64,000 bases of DNA, from assembly GCA_965227645.1 (NCBI GenBank), contig OZ245773.1, positions 3,224,001-3,288,000 on the forward strand, read 5' to 3'. Below the pieces are notes generated by a model. It was not told the origin of the DNA. It worked only from the letters and a program-made list of their open reading frames with translations, and did no database searches. A program made the translations under genes and the position numbers. Origin of the DNA: Flavimaribacter sp024343425 (GTDB taxonomy: Bacteria; Pseudomonadota; Alphaproteobacteria; Rhizobiales; Rhizobiaceae). Positions 17,344 through 26,435 of the stretch are shown piece after piece. How positions within the stretch are numbered: position 1 is the first letter of the stretch; each line of letters opens with the position of its first letter.

Positions 17344-17608
17344 TTCCCGAAACGAACCCAGATTGCCAAGAGCGCCGAAAATCCGTTTTCCCGAAACAAA
17401 GCCAGATGGCGTCAGCCGAAGCCCGCAAACCTGAAAATCGCCGATACCCGAAACAAACCCAGATTGCAGAACACGCCGAAAACCTGTTTTCCCGAAACAA
17501 AGCCAGAAGGCGTCAACCGGAGCCCGCAGACCTGTAAATCACGAATTCCCGAAACGAACCCAGAATTCAAAAAGCGCCGAAAATTCAATTTCCCGAAACA
17601 AAGCCAGA
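17344..17608. repeat. Composite direct-repeat array with a 101-bp period
   Basis: Six copies of the motif TTCCCGAAACAAAGCCAGA or close variants begin at 17344, 17388, 17445, 17489, 17546 and 17590. Spacings alternate exactly 44, 57, 44, 57, 44, so the true unit is a 101-base dimer. The copies before a 44-base step read (G/A)AACCCAGA and those before a 57-base step read AAAGCCAGA. The region 17195-17791 otherwise holds no gene. The same motif recurs near 53.2 and 58.1 kb. Confidence 0.9.
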
Positions 17609-17791
17609 TTGCCCGAACCAGCGTAAGAACCTGGCGACGAAAGGAAAATAATGAAATAAACTCAGTATGTTGCCTTAAATCACACCGTGACACGCACCCC
17701 CGCCGTCCGGTTTGTCGGGCCGGCTCCTTTTAATCCTCCTGTCCAGCCCATATATTATGAGCGTCCATCCGAGCCCGAACGGAACACGACC

Positions 17792-18805
17792 ATGCCAGAC
17801 CCCGCCTCCGCCGACGCCGACGCCGACGCCAAAGTAGTGCGGAAGCTGACGACGATCATGGCGGCCGACGCCGCCGGATACAGCACGGCGATGGACAATG
17901 ACGAGGTTGGCACGCTCGCCTCGCTGCGCGCCGCCCGCAAGGTGTTTTCCCGCTTCATCGAAAGGCACAATGGCCGCATCGCCAACACCGCCGGCGACGG
18001 GCTGATCGCCGACTTTCCCTCGGTCGTCGAAGCCGTGCAATGCGCCATCGAGGTGCAGCAGGAACTCAACGGCAGCACGGGGCCCGAGGCCGGCCTGCAT
18101 TTCCGCATCGGCGTTCATCTGGGCGACGTGATCGTCGATGGCGAGGACCTGCTCGGCGAAGGCGTCAATCTCGCCGCCCGCCTGCAAACCATGGCTGAGC
18201 CCGGCGGCATCCTAATCTCCCAGCAGGTCTACGACCAGGTCCACACCAAGCTCTCCGTCGGTTTCGACTATCTCGGCGTCAAGCACCCGAAAAACCTGAC
18301 CGAAAGCGTGACGGTCTACGGCGTTTCGCTCAATCGGGCGAAACCCGCCGCCGCCGTCTTCGGCCGGCATGCAGATCGCCAGGCGGGCGCTCGCGAAGCC
18401 TCGCGGGAAAGCGCAGAACGGTCGCGCCGCAGTCACCGCGAAGCCGCGCATCGGGAAGTCAGCGACGCGTCGCGACAGGGTGACGAAACCTACCGGACCA
18501 AGGTGATCCGCCACGCGCAGACCCTGGGGCTCGTGCTTGTCGGGCTCGCCGTCATCGACGTCGCCACCGGCAGCGGCATGTGGGTTCAGTGGCCGGCGAT
18601 CCCCATCCTCGCCGTCATCGGCATCGAGATGGCGCCGCTCGCGGCGTCCCGCGGCCAGACGGTGTTCGCCCTGCGCATGGGCGTGGCGATTGCCGCGTTG
18701 GCGCTCATCAACCTGTTTTCCTGGAGCGGAACCCTCTGGTTTCTCTGGCCGGCCGGCGCAATGATCCTCGCCGCGCTCATTCGCAAGGTCGCGGTGCGGA
18801 CGTGA
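17792..18805 (+). CDS. Class III adenylate/guanylate cyclase with C-terminal membrane domain
   Basis: This 337-residue protein has an N-terminal class III cyclase domain: the first metal-binding Asp in MAADAAGYS (about residue 26), the second in NTAGDGLIADFP (about 69), and VNLAARLQTMAEPGGILIS, the standard rhizobial cyclase pattern. After a charged, Arg/Ser-rich linker (about 215-265) come hydrophobic segments matching the small 2TM-type domain (HAQTLGLVLVGLAVIDV onward). It probably makes cAMP at the membrane. I start at the ATG at 17792; 35 open codons upstream look non-coding. Confidence 0.85.
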   Translation: MPDPASADADADAKVVRKLTTIMAADAAGYSTAMDNDEVGTLASLRAARKVFSRFIERHNGRIANTAGDGLIADFPSVVEAVQCAIEVQQELNGSTGPEAGLHFRIGVHLGDVIVDGEDLLGEGVNLAARLQTMAEPGGILISQQVYDQVHTKLSVGFDYLGVKHPKNLTESVTVYGVSLNRAKPAAAVFGRHADRQAGAREASRESAERSRRSHREAAHREVSDASRQGDETYRTKVIRHAQTLGLVLVGLAVIDVATGSGMWVQWPAIPILAVIGIEMAPLAASRGQTVFALRMGVAIAALALINLFSWSGTLWFLWPAGAMILAALIRKVAVRT

Positions 18806-18823
18806 AGTGAATTCGCCGTGTCG

Positions 18824-20053
18824 TCAGCCCGCCTGCCGGACAAGCGCCGCCAGCCGTTCCACGCCAGCGCGTATCTGGGCGCAATCAGGCAGGGAAAAGC
18901 TCAGCCGCATGGCGTCGGAGGTCCGGCCATCGGCATAGAAGGCGCGTCCCGGCACATAGGCGACACGGGCTTCCTCGATGGCGCGCGGCAGCAGGGCCGC
19001 CGTGTCGATCCCGGCGCCAGCCGAGAGCCAGATGAACATGCCGCCCTCGGGCTCGGACCAGCGGGCGTGCGCCGGCATATGCTGCGACAGGGCTTCCAGC
19101 ATGGCGTCCCGCTTGGCGCGGTAATGGGCCTGCGCCCGCTCTGCCTGCCGGTCGAAATGGTCGGCCGTCAGGCGGGCGACGACCATCTGGTTGAGAGCCG
19201 GCGCATTGAGATCGCTGGACTGCTTGATCAGCACCAGGCGCCGGATCAGGTCCCGCGAGGCGCAAACCCAGCCGAGCCTCAGGCCCGGCGTGAACACTTT
19301 GGAAAAGGAGCCGCAGAACACGACGCGCGAATGATCGATGGTCCGGCCGCCCGCGAGGTCCAGCGCCTGGATCGGCGCAACCGGTTCGCCCTCGTAGCGC
19401 AGCGCCGCGTAGGGGTTGTCCTCGATGATGGCGATATCCAGCGCTTCGGCGAGATCGAGCAGGCGACGGCGCGCCGAAAGACCCATCGTCTCGCCGGACG
19501 GATTGGCGAAATCGGGCACCACGTAGGCGAACTTGCAGTCGGAAGAATCGGCAGCCTCCCGGAACTGCGCCGCCGCCGCGTCGATATCGGCGACATCGAG
19601 ATCCCGGAAGACCGGTTCGCTCGCCGCAAAGGCCTGCAATGCGCCAAGATAGGTGGGCGCGGTCACAAGGGCCGTATCGCCCGGCGACAGGAAAAGCTTG
19701 GCGGCGAACTCCAGCGCCTGCTGGGAGCCGCTGGTGATCAGGATGTTGTCGCGGTCGCAAATCACGCCGCGCGAACGCATGTGGTCGACGATCCAGTCGC
19801 GCAGATCCGCGTCGCCTTCGCTGACGGAATATTGCAGCGCCCTGCCGGCGGACACGGGATCGGACAGGATGTCGGAATAGTGCTGACGGATCACGTCGAC
19901 CGGAAACAGGGCCGGATCGGGAATGCCGCCGGCGAAGGAAGTCACGCCCGGCTGCTCGATGATCTTGAGAAGCTCGCGGATCTCCGAAGCCTGCATCCGG
20001 GATGCGCGGCGGGCAAGGCGCGGCGCGCGCGCAAGAAGTGCTGCGTCTGACAT
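18824..20053 (-). CDS. PLP-dependent aminotransferase (class I/II, MocR/LysN-like)
   Basis: This 409-residue fold-type I aminotransferase has the substrate-side motif TSFAGGIPDPALFP near residue 39, the Asn-Pro PDFANPSGETM near 185, and the PLP Lys in CGSFSKVFTPGLRLGW near 245. The set resembles 2-aminoadipate/aromatic aminotransferases without a GntR domain. The ATG at 20053 has GAGGAGA upstream, so I prefer it over a GTG six codons earlier. A perfect palindrome overlaps the promoter. It lies next to a LivK-like binding protein, which may point to amino acid use. Confidence 0.88.
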   Translation of the reverse strand: MSDAALLARAPRLARRASRMQASEIRELLKIIEQPGVTSFAGGIPDPALFPVDVIRQHYSDILSDPVSAGRALQYSVSEGDADLRDWIVDHMRSRGVICDRDNILITSGSQQALEFAAKLFLSPGDTALVTAPTYLGALQAFAASEPVFRDLDVADIDAAAAQFREAADSSDCKFAYVVPDFANPSGETMGLSARRRLLDLAEALDIAIIEDNPYAALRYEGEPVAPIQALDLAGGRTIDHSRVVFCGSFSKVFTPGLRLGWVCASRDLIRRLVLIKQSSDLNAPALNQMVVARLTADHFDRQAERAQAHYRAKRDAMLEALSQHMPAHARWSEPEGGMFIWLSAGAGIDTAALLPRAIEEARVAYVPGRAFYADGRTSDAMRLSFSLPDCAQIRAGVERLAALVRQAG

Positions 20054-20069
20054 GATCGTTCTCCTCGGC

Positions 20070-20098
20070 ACAATAGGTCAACATTGCTGACCTATTGT
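20070..20098. promoter_or_regulatory. Perfect 11-bp-arm palindrome before the aminotransferase
   Basis: ACAATAGGTCA at 20070-20080 is the exact reverse complement of TGACCTATTGT at 20088-20098, with a seven-base spacer. It starts 17 bases upstream of the aminotransferase ATG, so a bound protein would block the promoter. No regulator gene is adjacent. Confidence 0.65.
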
Positions 20099-20120
20099 CA
20101 AGAAGATTCATCGCCGGCCA

Positions 20121-20150
20121 CAAAAAAGGCCCGGATCGCTCCGGGCCTTC
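20121..20150 (-). terminator. Intrinsic terminator of the binding-protein gene
   Basis: On the minus strand AAGGCCCGG and CCGGGCCTT (20127-20135 and 20142-20150) form a nine-pair GC-rich stem with a six-base loop, followed by a run of T. It lies 24 bases after the stop codon of the LivK-like gene and would end its transcript before the aminotransferase gene. Confidence 0.85.
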
Positions 20151-20173
20151 GATGGTTCATTGACGGTGGAAGC

Positions 20174-21379
20174 TTACTTCGCCATTCCCGTATTCATGAT
20201 CTTGCCGTCGTCGATGACCGTGGTCACGTAGACGCCCGGAACATCGCCGTTCGCGTCGAAGTCCTGGGAGCCGGCGGCGCCTTCATAGTTGATGTCGGTG
20301 CCTGCCGCGATCAGTTCCTTGGCCTTTGCCCATTCGCCGGGAAGGATCACTTCGCCTGGAGCGTTGGCGACGTCGCGGATCGCGCCGGCGATCGCCGCGC
20401 GGTCGGTGCTGCCGGCCTTTTCGGCGGCCAGCGCCAGGATGAAGGCGGCGTCATAGCTGTTGGCCACGAAGGTGCCGTCAGCCTGCACGCCGGCTTCCGA
20501 AGCCAACACGTTGAAGGCGTCGGAGCCAGGCAGATCCGGGGTGCCCGGGCGGGTCATGATGATCTTGCCTGAAGCGGCCGGAACATTGTCGGCCATCGCC
20601 TGCGAGACCATGCCGTCGCCGCCGTAGAAGATCGGGAAGTCGCCGCCTTCCAGCGCCTGGCGCAGGATCGTCTGGCCGGAGCCGTCGCCATAGGCGAGGA
20701 TCACCAGCGCGTCGGCGCCGGAGGAGGAAAGCGAGCCGATTTCGGCGCGGTAGTCGGCCTTGCCGTCTTCATGCGCCTGGGAATCGGTCACCGTTCCGCC
20801 CGCTGCCTCGAAGGCCGCGACGAAAGCTTCGGCGAAGCCCTTGCCGTAGTCGTTGTTGACATAGGTCACGGCGACGTTGTCATGGCCGGCTTCCTTGACG
20901 ACACGCGCCAGTACGCCGCCCTGGAAGGCGTCGGACGTCGCGGTCCGGAACACCAGGTCCTTGTCGTCGAGCGTGGTCAGCGCCGGCGAGGTCGAGGCCG
21001 GAGAGATCATCGCCACGCCGCCCGGAATGCCGGCGTTGTTGGCGGCGGAGATCGTTGCGCCGGAGCACAGCGCGCCGACGATCGCGGAAACTTTGTCGAC
21101 ATTGACGACGCGGTCGGCCGCGTCGGCGGCTTTGGTGGCGTCGGCGCAGGTCGTGTCGCCGACGATCAGTTCGATGGTCTTGCCGTCCATCAGGCCGCCA
21201 TTGTCGTTGACGTTCTTGAGCGCCAGATTGGCGCCGTCGATGATCGGCGGCGTCAGGCTTTCGATCGGACCGGTCACACCGCCGAGAAAGCCGAACTTGA
21301 CGTCGGCGGCCGTCGCTGCGCCGGAAAGGCAGGCGAGCGCGACGCCGGTGGCAAGCGCCATTTTGAGTGTTGGCATCAT
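20174..21379 (-). CDS. ABC substrate-binding protein, branched-chain amino acid (LivK) type
   Basis: This 401-residue periplasmic protein has a clear signal peptide (about residues 1-24, cut after ATAA) and the HAAT binding-protein fold: VKFGFLGGVTGPIESL, AIVGALCSGATISAA and MISPASTSPALT, the ligand-loop region, plus the paired hinge stretches. A GGGAG lies upstream of the ATG pair at 21379/21376. It stands alone, with its own terminator, 16 kb from the livGFHM genes. It may feed that transporter or one encoded elsewhere. Confidence 0.88.
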   Translation of the reverse strand: MMPTLKMALATGVALACLSGAATAADVKFGFLGGVTGPIESLTPPIIDGANLALKNVNDNGGLMDGKTIELIVGDTTCADATKAADAADRVVNVDKVSAIVGALCSGATISAANNAGIPGGVAMISPASTSPALTTLDDKDLVFRTATSDAFQGGVLARVVKEAGHDNVAVTYVNNDYGKGFAEAFVAAFEAAGGTVTDSQAHEDGKADYRAEIGSLSSSGADALVILAYGDGSGQTILRQALEGGDFPIFYGGDGMVSQAMADNVPAASGKIIMTRPGTPDLPGSDAFNVLASEAGVQADGTFVANSYDAAFILALAAEKAGSTDRAAIAGAIRDVANAPGEVILPGEWAKAKELIAAGTDINYEGAAGSQDFDANGDVPGVYVTTVIDDGKIMNTGMAK

Positions 21380-21551
21380 TGATTATTCTCCCAAATTGCA
21401 GACCGGTTTGTCCGGCCCTTGATCCGATTGACACGGGTTCCCTTCCGCGCAGGGCGCGAAAAGTTGGCGCAATCATAGCGAAAGATACAGCGCTTTAAAG
21501 CCGAAAAGTGAAATTTGGTTGACGCCTGTTTTCAGGCGCAAATCGGCGGCT

Positions 21552-22478
21552 TTACCGGCCGTAATAAAGCGATACGGCGTGCCGGGCTTCGGCGAAAAAC
21601 AGCCAGCGCTCGACGAAGAGCCCGGCGATGAGACACGCGAAGGCGACCGACAGCCAGGCAAGCGGGCCGCCGCTGATCGCCACGGCAAGCGAAATCAGAA
21701 GCGGAGCCGCGAATCCCGTGGTCAGCGCGATCGCCCGCAGCTTGGCCGCATGCTTGCGGCCAATCACGTGCACCATCTCCCGCGTCAGATAGTTCTCGCC
21801 CGAATGCGGGCTTTCGAGCAGCCGTACGCGACCGATCGCGCCAAGCCCTGTCGCGGTTTCCGGCGTCGAACCCGCCGCTGCCAGCGATGCCCGGCCGGCC
21901 CTGTGCCACCAGGACAGTTTCAGCGCCCAGGCGACGATGAGCATCAGGCAGGCGATCCCGGCGATCGCCGCGCGGTCCGAAGAATTCGTTTCCGGGTTCA
22001 GCGCCGACGCCGCCACATAGCCGCTTGAAATGGCGAAACCGACATAGACGAGCGGCGTCAGGATTGAGTTCCAGTGGGGCACAGTCCGCAGTTGCGCGTA
22101 GATCATCGCCGTCGCGATCACCGTGACGATCGCCAGGATCGCTGTCGGAACGCCGAGCCAGAGCGGCCGGTCTCCGGCGAAAAGCCAGAACAGCACGTAG
22201 ACGCCGAACAGGCACAGCGTCGCCACCGCCAGCACGCCTTCGCGCGACAGCCACGACGAGCGCCATTGGGAAAATGCCCGCCAGGCGCGTTCGGGATGGC
22301 CGAGATGAAAGGTCGAGGAAATCAGCCCCGCCACCGCCAAACCACCGGCCAGCAGCGAGATCAGAAACGCCGCAAGCGGCCCTTGCGGCGTCGGCATGCC
22401 GATGCCCAGCATCGCGATCAGGCCGAAGCCTGCCCCGGAAGTAACGGTGAAGAAGATGACTGAAATCGCGGGATGCAT
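21552..22478 (-). CDS. soeC: DMSO reductase anchor-like subunit (SoeC/DmsC type)
   Basis: This 308-residue DmsC-family integral membrane protein has about eight hydrophobic helices, beginning AISVIFFTVTSGAGFGLIAMLG. It carries the SSTFHLGHPERAWRAFSQWRSSWLSREG segment that is conserved in DmsC-like anchors. It would pass electrons between the quinone pool and the iron-sulfur subunit. It is the last gene of a three-gene operon, and its start overlaps the upstream stop. The Soe assignment rests on the operon and on the catalytic subunit. Confidence 0.75.
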   Translation of the reverse strand: MHPAISVIFFTVTSGAGFGLIAMLGIGMPTPQGPLAAFLISLLAGGLAVAGLISSTFHLGHPERAWRAFSQWRSSWLSREGVLAVATLCLFGVYVLFWLFAGDRPLWLGVPTAILAIVTVIATAMIYAQLRTVPHWNSILTPLVYVGFAISSGYVAASALNPETNSSDRAAIAGIACLMLIVAWALKLSWWHRAGRASLAAAGSTPETATGLGAIGRVRLLESPHSGENYLTREMVHVIGRKHAAKLRAIALTTGFAAPLLISLAVAISGGPLAWLSVAFACLIAGLFVERWLFFAEARHAVSLYYGR

Positions 22479-23224
22479 CAGCCGAGCCTTTCCAGAGCGC
22501 GGTCGAGCCAGCCGAGAAAGCCCGTGGCGTTCGCCGTCTCGTCTTGAGAGGCTGCGGACGCGCCACAGCTTTCCGTCGCCTGCTTCGGTCGCGGCGGCAG
22601 ATACTTGTTGACTGGCGCCGTGCCCATTTCCGGCATCAGGTCGAAGCCTCCGCGATCCGCAACGAGCTTGGACACGTTTGAATCAGGGTCGGAAAAATCG
22701 CCGAAATGTCGTGCGCCGGCCGGACAGGTCCTGACACAGGCCGGCGTCCGGTCCTCTTCGGGAAGATTGTCGTTGTAGATACGGTCGACGCAGAGCGTGC
22801 ATTTCTTCATCACGTTCTCGACCGGGTCCATCTCACGGGCGCCATAGGGACAAGCCCAAGCGCAGAGGCCGCAGCCGATGCACATGGATTCGTCCACCAG
22901 CACGATCCCGTCTTCCGAGCGCTTGTAGCTTGCGCCGGTCGGGCACACCGTCACGCAGGGCGCGTCCGAACAGTGGAGGCAGGATTTCGGGAAATGCACG
23001 ATCGAAGCCGGCGCGTCCTCCGGCGTCACCTCGAACGTATGGATGCGATTGAGCCAGGAGCCCACCGGTTCGTCGCCATAGGGGTCAAGATCTCCCAGCG
23101 GCGCGCCATACCCACCGGTGTTCCATTCCTTGCAGTTGACGACGCAGGCGTGACAGCCGACGCAGGTGTCGAGATCGATCACGAGGCCGAGGCTGCGCTC
23201 GGTGCTTGTGGGTAGAGAAGTCAT
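22478..23224 (-). CDS. soeB: Four-cluster iron-sulfur subunit (SoeB/DmsB type)
   Basis: This 248-residue ferredoxin-like subunit has four Cys clusters: CVGCHACVVNC at about residues 21-31, CLHCSDAPCVTVCPTGA, CIGCGLCAWACPYGA and CTLC with a later CVRTCPAGA. This is the DmsB/NrfC/PsrB pattern that binds four [4Fe-4S] clusters. The ATG at 23224 overlaps the stop of the catalytic subunit in an ATGA, which fixes the start. It relays electrons between the molybdenum subunit and the membrane anchor. Confidence 0.85.
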   Translation of the reverse strand: MTSLPTSTERSLGLVIDLDTCVGCHACVVNCKEWNTGGYGAPLGDLDPYGDEPVGSWLNRIHTFEVTPEDAPASIVHFPKSCLHCSDAPCVTVCPTGASYKRSEDGIVLVDESMCIGCGLCAWACPYGAREMDPVENVMKKCTLCVDRIYNDNLPEEDRTPACVRTCPAGARHFGDFSDPDSNVSKLVADRGGFDLMPEMGTAPVNKYLPPRPKQATESCGASAASQDETANATGFLGWLDRALERLG

Positions 23225-26103
23225 TCGCCCTCCCCCCATTCCTTGCCATAGGCGACGACCGCGGGCGGCTCGGGCAACGGGTCCTTCTGGGGCGGGAATT
23301 GCGGCAGCGTCACCGGGTTGTCGCCGGCCTCGGCCTTCTCGATGCGTATCCGCAAATCAAACCAGGCGGCCTGGCCGGTGATCGGGTCGGAATTCGACCA
23401 GCGATAGCCATCGGCCGCCGGCGGCAGCAATTCGTGGATCAGGTGATTGAGCAGGAAGCCTTGTCTAGCTTCCGGCGCATTGTCATCCAGCGTCCAGGCG
23501 CCAGAGCGCTTGCCGATCGCATTCCAGGTCCACAGCGTCTTCCCGTTGACCGCCTCCATGCGCCGAACGGGAACCTTGATGCGGCTGTGGTGCGAGATCA
23601 CCCAGGCCCAGTCGCCGTCGCGCAGTCCGGCCGCGTCGCAGACCGGTCCCGGAACATAGAGCACGTTCGCGCCGTGGATCTGACGCAGCCAGGCGTTCTG
23701 CGATCCCCAGGAATGGTACATCGCCGCCGGCCGCTGCGTGATCGCGTGGTAGGGATAGTCGCTGACGTCGACCCCCGCGCCCTCGAACGGCGGATACCAC
23801 AGCGGCAGCGGGTCGAAGGTTTCGCGGATCCGCTTGCGATGGGTGTCCGGCGGCTGCCGCTCGCCATGCCCCTCCGCTGCAAGCTGGAATTTGCGCAGCG
23901 GCTCGAGATAGAGCTGGAACACGTTTTCAACCGCTGCGTCCTGCAGACCCATCGAGATCGCCCAGTCGCTCCAGGCGCGGTTGGCGTGCTTGAAGTAGCG
24001 CGCCTCCTCCGGCACATGCGTTTCGAAGAAACCGCCATTGTCGATATAGCGCTGAAGCTGGTCCGGATTGGGGGCGCCGCGTCCTGCTTCCGAACCATCC
24101 TCGCCGCGCCAGCCCGCCAGCGGCCCGACGCCGGGCTTCCTCTGGTGGTTGACCATGTAGTCGGCGTAGTCCGCGTAGAGCGGTTCGCCGTTTGTGTCTA
24201 TCATGCCCGGCAGTTTCAACCGCGCCCCGAGATCGAGCAGCACAGACTGGAAGCCGCGCACGTCCCGGCCCTCGGCCTGGGTCTCGGGCTTAACCACCGG
24301 CCAGCGTATCGCGTCGGCCAGCGCGTCCGGCTCGGAGATCGGCCGGTCGAGCAGCGAGATGCAGTCGTGCCGCTCCAGGTACGTCGTGTCGGGCAGCACC
24401 AGGTCGGCGTAGGCCACCATCTCGGAATTGTATGCGTCGGAATAGATAATCTTCGGTATGCAATAGTCGCCGTTCTCGTCCTTGTCCGTCAGCATGTCCA
24501 TGACGCCGGACGAGTTCATCGACGAATTCCACGCCATGTTCGCCATGTACATGAACAGGAGGTCGACCGGATACGGGTCGCCGGCGTGGGCGTTGGAGAT
24601 CACCATGTGCATCAGCCCGTGCGACGACATCGGCGCGTCCCAGCTGAACGCCTTGTCGATCCGCTGCGGCGTCGTCCCGTCCGCCTCCAGCAGCAGGTCT
24701 TCCGGCCCGCGCAGGAAGCCCAGATGCGGCCCCGGCAACGGTTCGTCCGGCCTGCATCCGCCATGCGGTTTCGGCTGCGCCGCCACCGGCCTCGGATAGG
24801 GCGGCTTGAAACGGAAGCCGCCCGGGCTGTCGATCGAGCCGATCAGGATCTGCAACAGATGCAGCGCGCGGCAGGTCTGGAAGCCGTTGGAATGCGCGGA
24901 GATCCCGCGCATGGCGTGGAAGGAGACCGGCCGGCCGATCATGCGCTCGTGGCGCTCGCCCTTCATGTCGGTCCAGGGCTGCTCCACCACCACTTCGCGC
25001 TCGAAGGCGGCTTCTGCGATCTCGGCGGCGATGCGACGAATCTGCGCGGCGGAAACCCCGGTCTCGCCTTCCACCGCCGCGGGCGCATAGCGCGCATCGA
25101 GATATTTGCGCGCCAGATGCTCGAACACGGGCCGCGCGGAGCGCCCATCGGGCAGTGTGACCGCGCCTTTGAGCGCCGCCTTCAGCGGCGCGCCATTCTT
25201 GTACGAAACGACGCCGTTCGTCTCGCGGTCGAAGACCAACGGATCGCCGTTTTCGTCGCGCGCGAAGAGCCCGTGATCGGCGGCCCCCTCGTCGTCGATC
25301 ACCAGCCAGGGCGCATTGGTGTAGCGAAGCAGATAGTCGAGATCGACCTTGCCGAGACGCAGAAGCTCGTGGATCAGCGAGAGGATGAAAAGTCCGTCCG
25401 TGCCGGGCGTGACACCCACCCACTCGTCGGCGACGGCGTTGTAGCCGGTGCGCACCGGATTGACGCCGACGATCTTGACGCCGCGCGCCTTCAGCTTGCC
25501 GAGCCCCATCTTGATGGGATTGGAATCGTGGTCCTCCGCGACGCCGAAGATCATGAAATATTCGGTTCTGTCCCAGTCGGGCGATCCGAATTCCCAGAAG
25601 GCGCCGCCGAACGTATAGATGCCGCCGGCCGCCATATTGACCGAGCAGAAGCCGCCATGCGCCGCGAAATTGGGGGTTCCGAATTGCTGCGCCCACCAGC
25701 CGGTCAACGACTGGCTCTGGTCGCGACCTGTGAAAAAGGCGAGCTTCCTCGGATCGCGATGCCGGATCTCGGCGAGCCAGTCGGCGGCCAGCGTCAGCGC
25801 CTCGTCCCATTCGATTTCCCTGAATTCGCCGCTGCCCCGCTCGCCGGTGCGCAACAGCGGTTTCATCAGTCGCGCCGGCGAATAATGCTGCATGATCCCG
25901 GCCGAACCCTTGGCGCACAGCACGCCCTTATTGATCGGATGGTCCCGATTGCCCTCGATATACCGGATGCGCGGCGTCCCGTCCTCGCCCTGCCTGATAT
26001 GCACGTTGACGCCGCAACGGCATGCGCACATGTAGCAGGTGGTCTTGCGCACCTCGTCGGACACATGAGACGAAAGCTCCACCTTGTGTCGGATCTCATT
26101 CAT
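23221..26103 (-). CDS. soeA: Molybdopterin oxidoreductase catalytic subunit, SoeA-like sulfite dehydrogenase
   Basis: This 960-residue protein is a DMSO-reductase-family molybdoenzyme. An N-terminal [4Fe-4S] site is formed by C23, C26, C30 and C63. A stretch FAAHGGFCSVNMAAGGIYT contains the likely Mo-ligand Cys, and AEDHDSNPIKMGLGKLKARG and VGVNPVRTGYNA bind the cofactor. The lack of a Tat signal, with partners of DmsB and DmsC type, fits the cytoplasm-facing quinone sulfite dehydrogenase SoeABC of purple and marine alphaproteobacteria. A polysulfide or thiosulfate reductase is the main alternative. Confidence 0.7.
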   Translation of the reverse strand: MNEIRHKVELSSHVSDEVRKTTCYMCACRCGVNVHIRQGEDGTPRIRYIEGNRDHPINKGVLCAKGSAGIMQHYSPARLMKPLLRTGERGSGEFREIEWDEALTLAADWLAEIRHRDPRKLAFFTGRDQSQSLTGWWAQQFGTPNFAAHGGFCSVNMAAGGIYTFGGAFWEFGSPDWDRTEYFMIFGVAEDHDSNPIKMGLGKLKARGVKIVGVNPVRTGYNAVADEWVGVTPGTDGLFILSLIHELLRLGKVDLDYLLRYTNAPWLVIDDEGAADHGLFARDENGDPLVFDRETNGVVSYKNGAPLKAALKGAVTLPDGRSARPVFEHLARKYLDARYAPAAVEGETGVSAAQIRRIAAEIAEAAFEREVVVEQPWTDMKGERHERMIGRPVSFHAMRGISAHSNGFQTCRALHLLQILIGSIDSPGGFRFKPPYPRPVAAQPKPHGGCRPDEPLPGPHLGFLRGPEDLLLEADGTTPQRIDKAFSWDAPMSSHGLMHMVISNAHAGDPYPVDLLFMYMANMAWNSSMNSSGVMDMLTDKDENGDYCIPKIIYSDAYNSEMVAYADLVLPDTTYLERHDCISLLDRPISEPDALADAIRWPVVKPETQAEGRDVRGFQSVLLDLGARLKLPGMIDTNGEPLYADYADYMVNHQRKPGVGPLAGWRGEDGSEAGRGAPNPDQLQRYIDNGGFFETHVPEEARYFKHANRAWSDWAISMGLQDAAVENVFQLYLEPLRKFQLAAEGHGERQPPDTHRKRIRETFDPLPLWYPPFEGAGVDVSDYPYHAITQRPAAMYHSWGSQNAWLRQIHGANVLYVPGPVCDAAGLRDGDWAWVISHHSRIKVPVRRMEAVNGKTLWTWNAIGKRSGAWTLDDNAPEARQGFLLNHLIHELLPPAADGYRWSNSDPITGQAAWFDLRIRIEKAEAGDNPVTLPQFPPQKDPLPEPPAVVAYGKEWGEGE

Positions 26104-26435
26104 GAACCGCTACCGTCTCCGACTGTCCACACCGCAAGCACTGGCCGGTCTCCTCCCTGGCGCTCTGATTTAAATCCTTCATACGTTTCAGATGTCCACA
26201 GGCCTGCGGACATCGGAATTTTTATATTAAGGATTCCTTATATAAAGTCCTTTGGAACAGTTCCAGACTTTCCGAATCAAAACCTAGATCGTCCGACTCA
26301 GATGCTGGAGCGCCAATGACGGCAAAGGCAGGGAACCAGTCGTCTGTTTCAACACGCTGGCAATACGGACTTGCAGCTCCGCAAGGTGGTGATAGGTTTT
26401 CCAACCTGACGGACCGATTGGGAGCGATCTACGCT
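26104..26435. other. Divergent promoter region, soeA/doxX
   Basis: This 332-base gap contains the 24-base palindrome and an AT-rich segment (26215-26250) with the hyphenated palindrome TAAGGATTCCTTA at 26228-26240. It probably holds both promoters. An in-frame ATG at 26316 could extend the doxX product by 40 residues. Confidence 0.5.
26191..26214. promoter_or_regulatory. 24-bp near-perfect palindrome upstream of soeA
   Basis: GATGTCCACAGG and CCTGCGGACATC form a 24-base palindrome with a single mismatched pair. It lies about 90 bases upstream of the soeA start and about 220 bases upstream of the doxX start. A T-rich stretch follows on the plus strand, so a plus-strand terminator is also possible, but no plus-strand gene precedes it. 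Confidence 0.5.

Noticed and set aside
17246..17500. A HigB toxin upstream of HigA
   Set aside because: The frame is only the translated composite repeat (GFVSG and LCFGK strings) and shares nothing with HigB.
23206..26319. A 1037-codon open frame on the plus strand
   Set aside because: It is antisense to the soeA-like gene, is rich in Arg, His and Val without any family motif, and has codon bias that mirrors the opposite strand.
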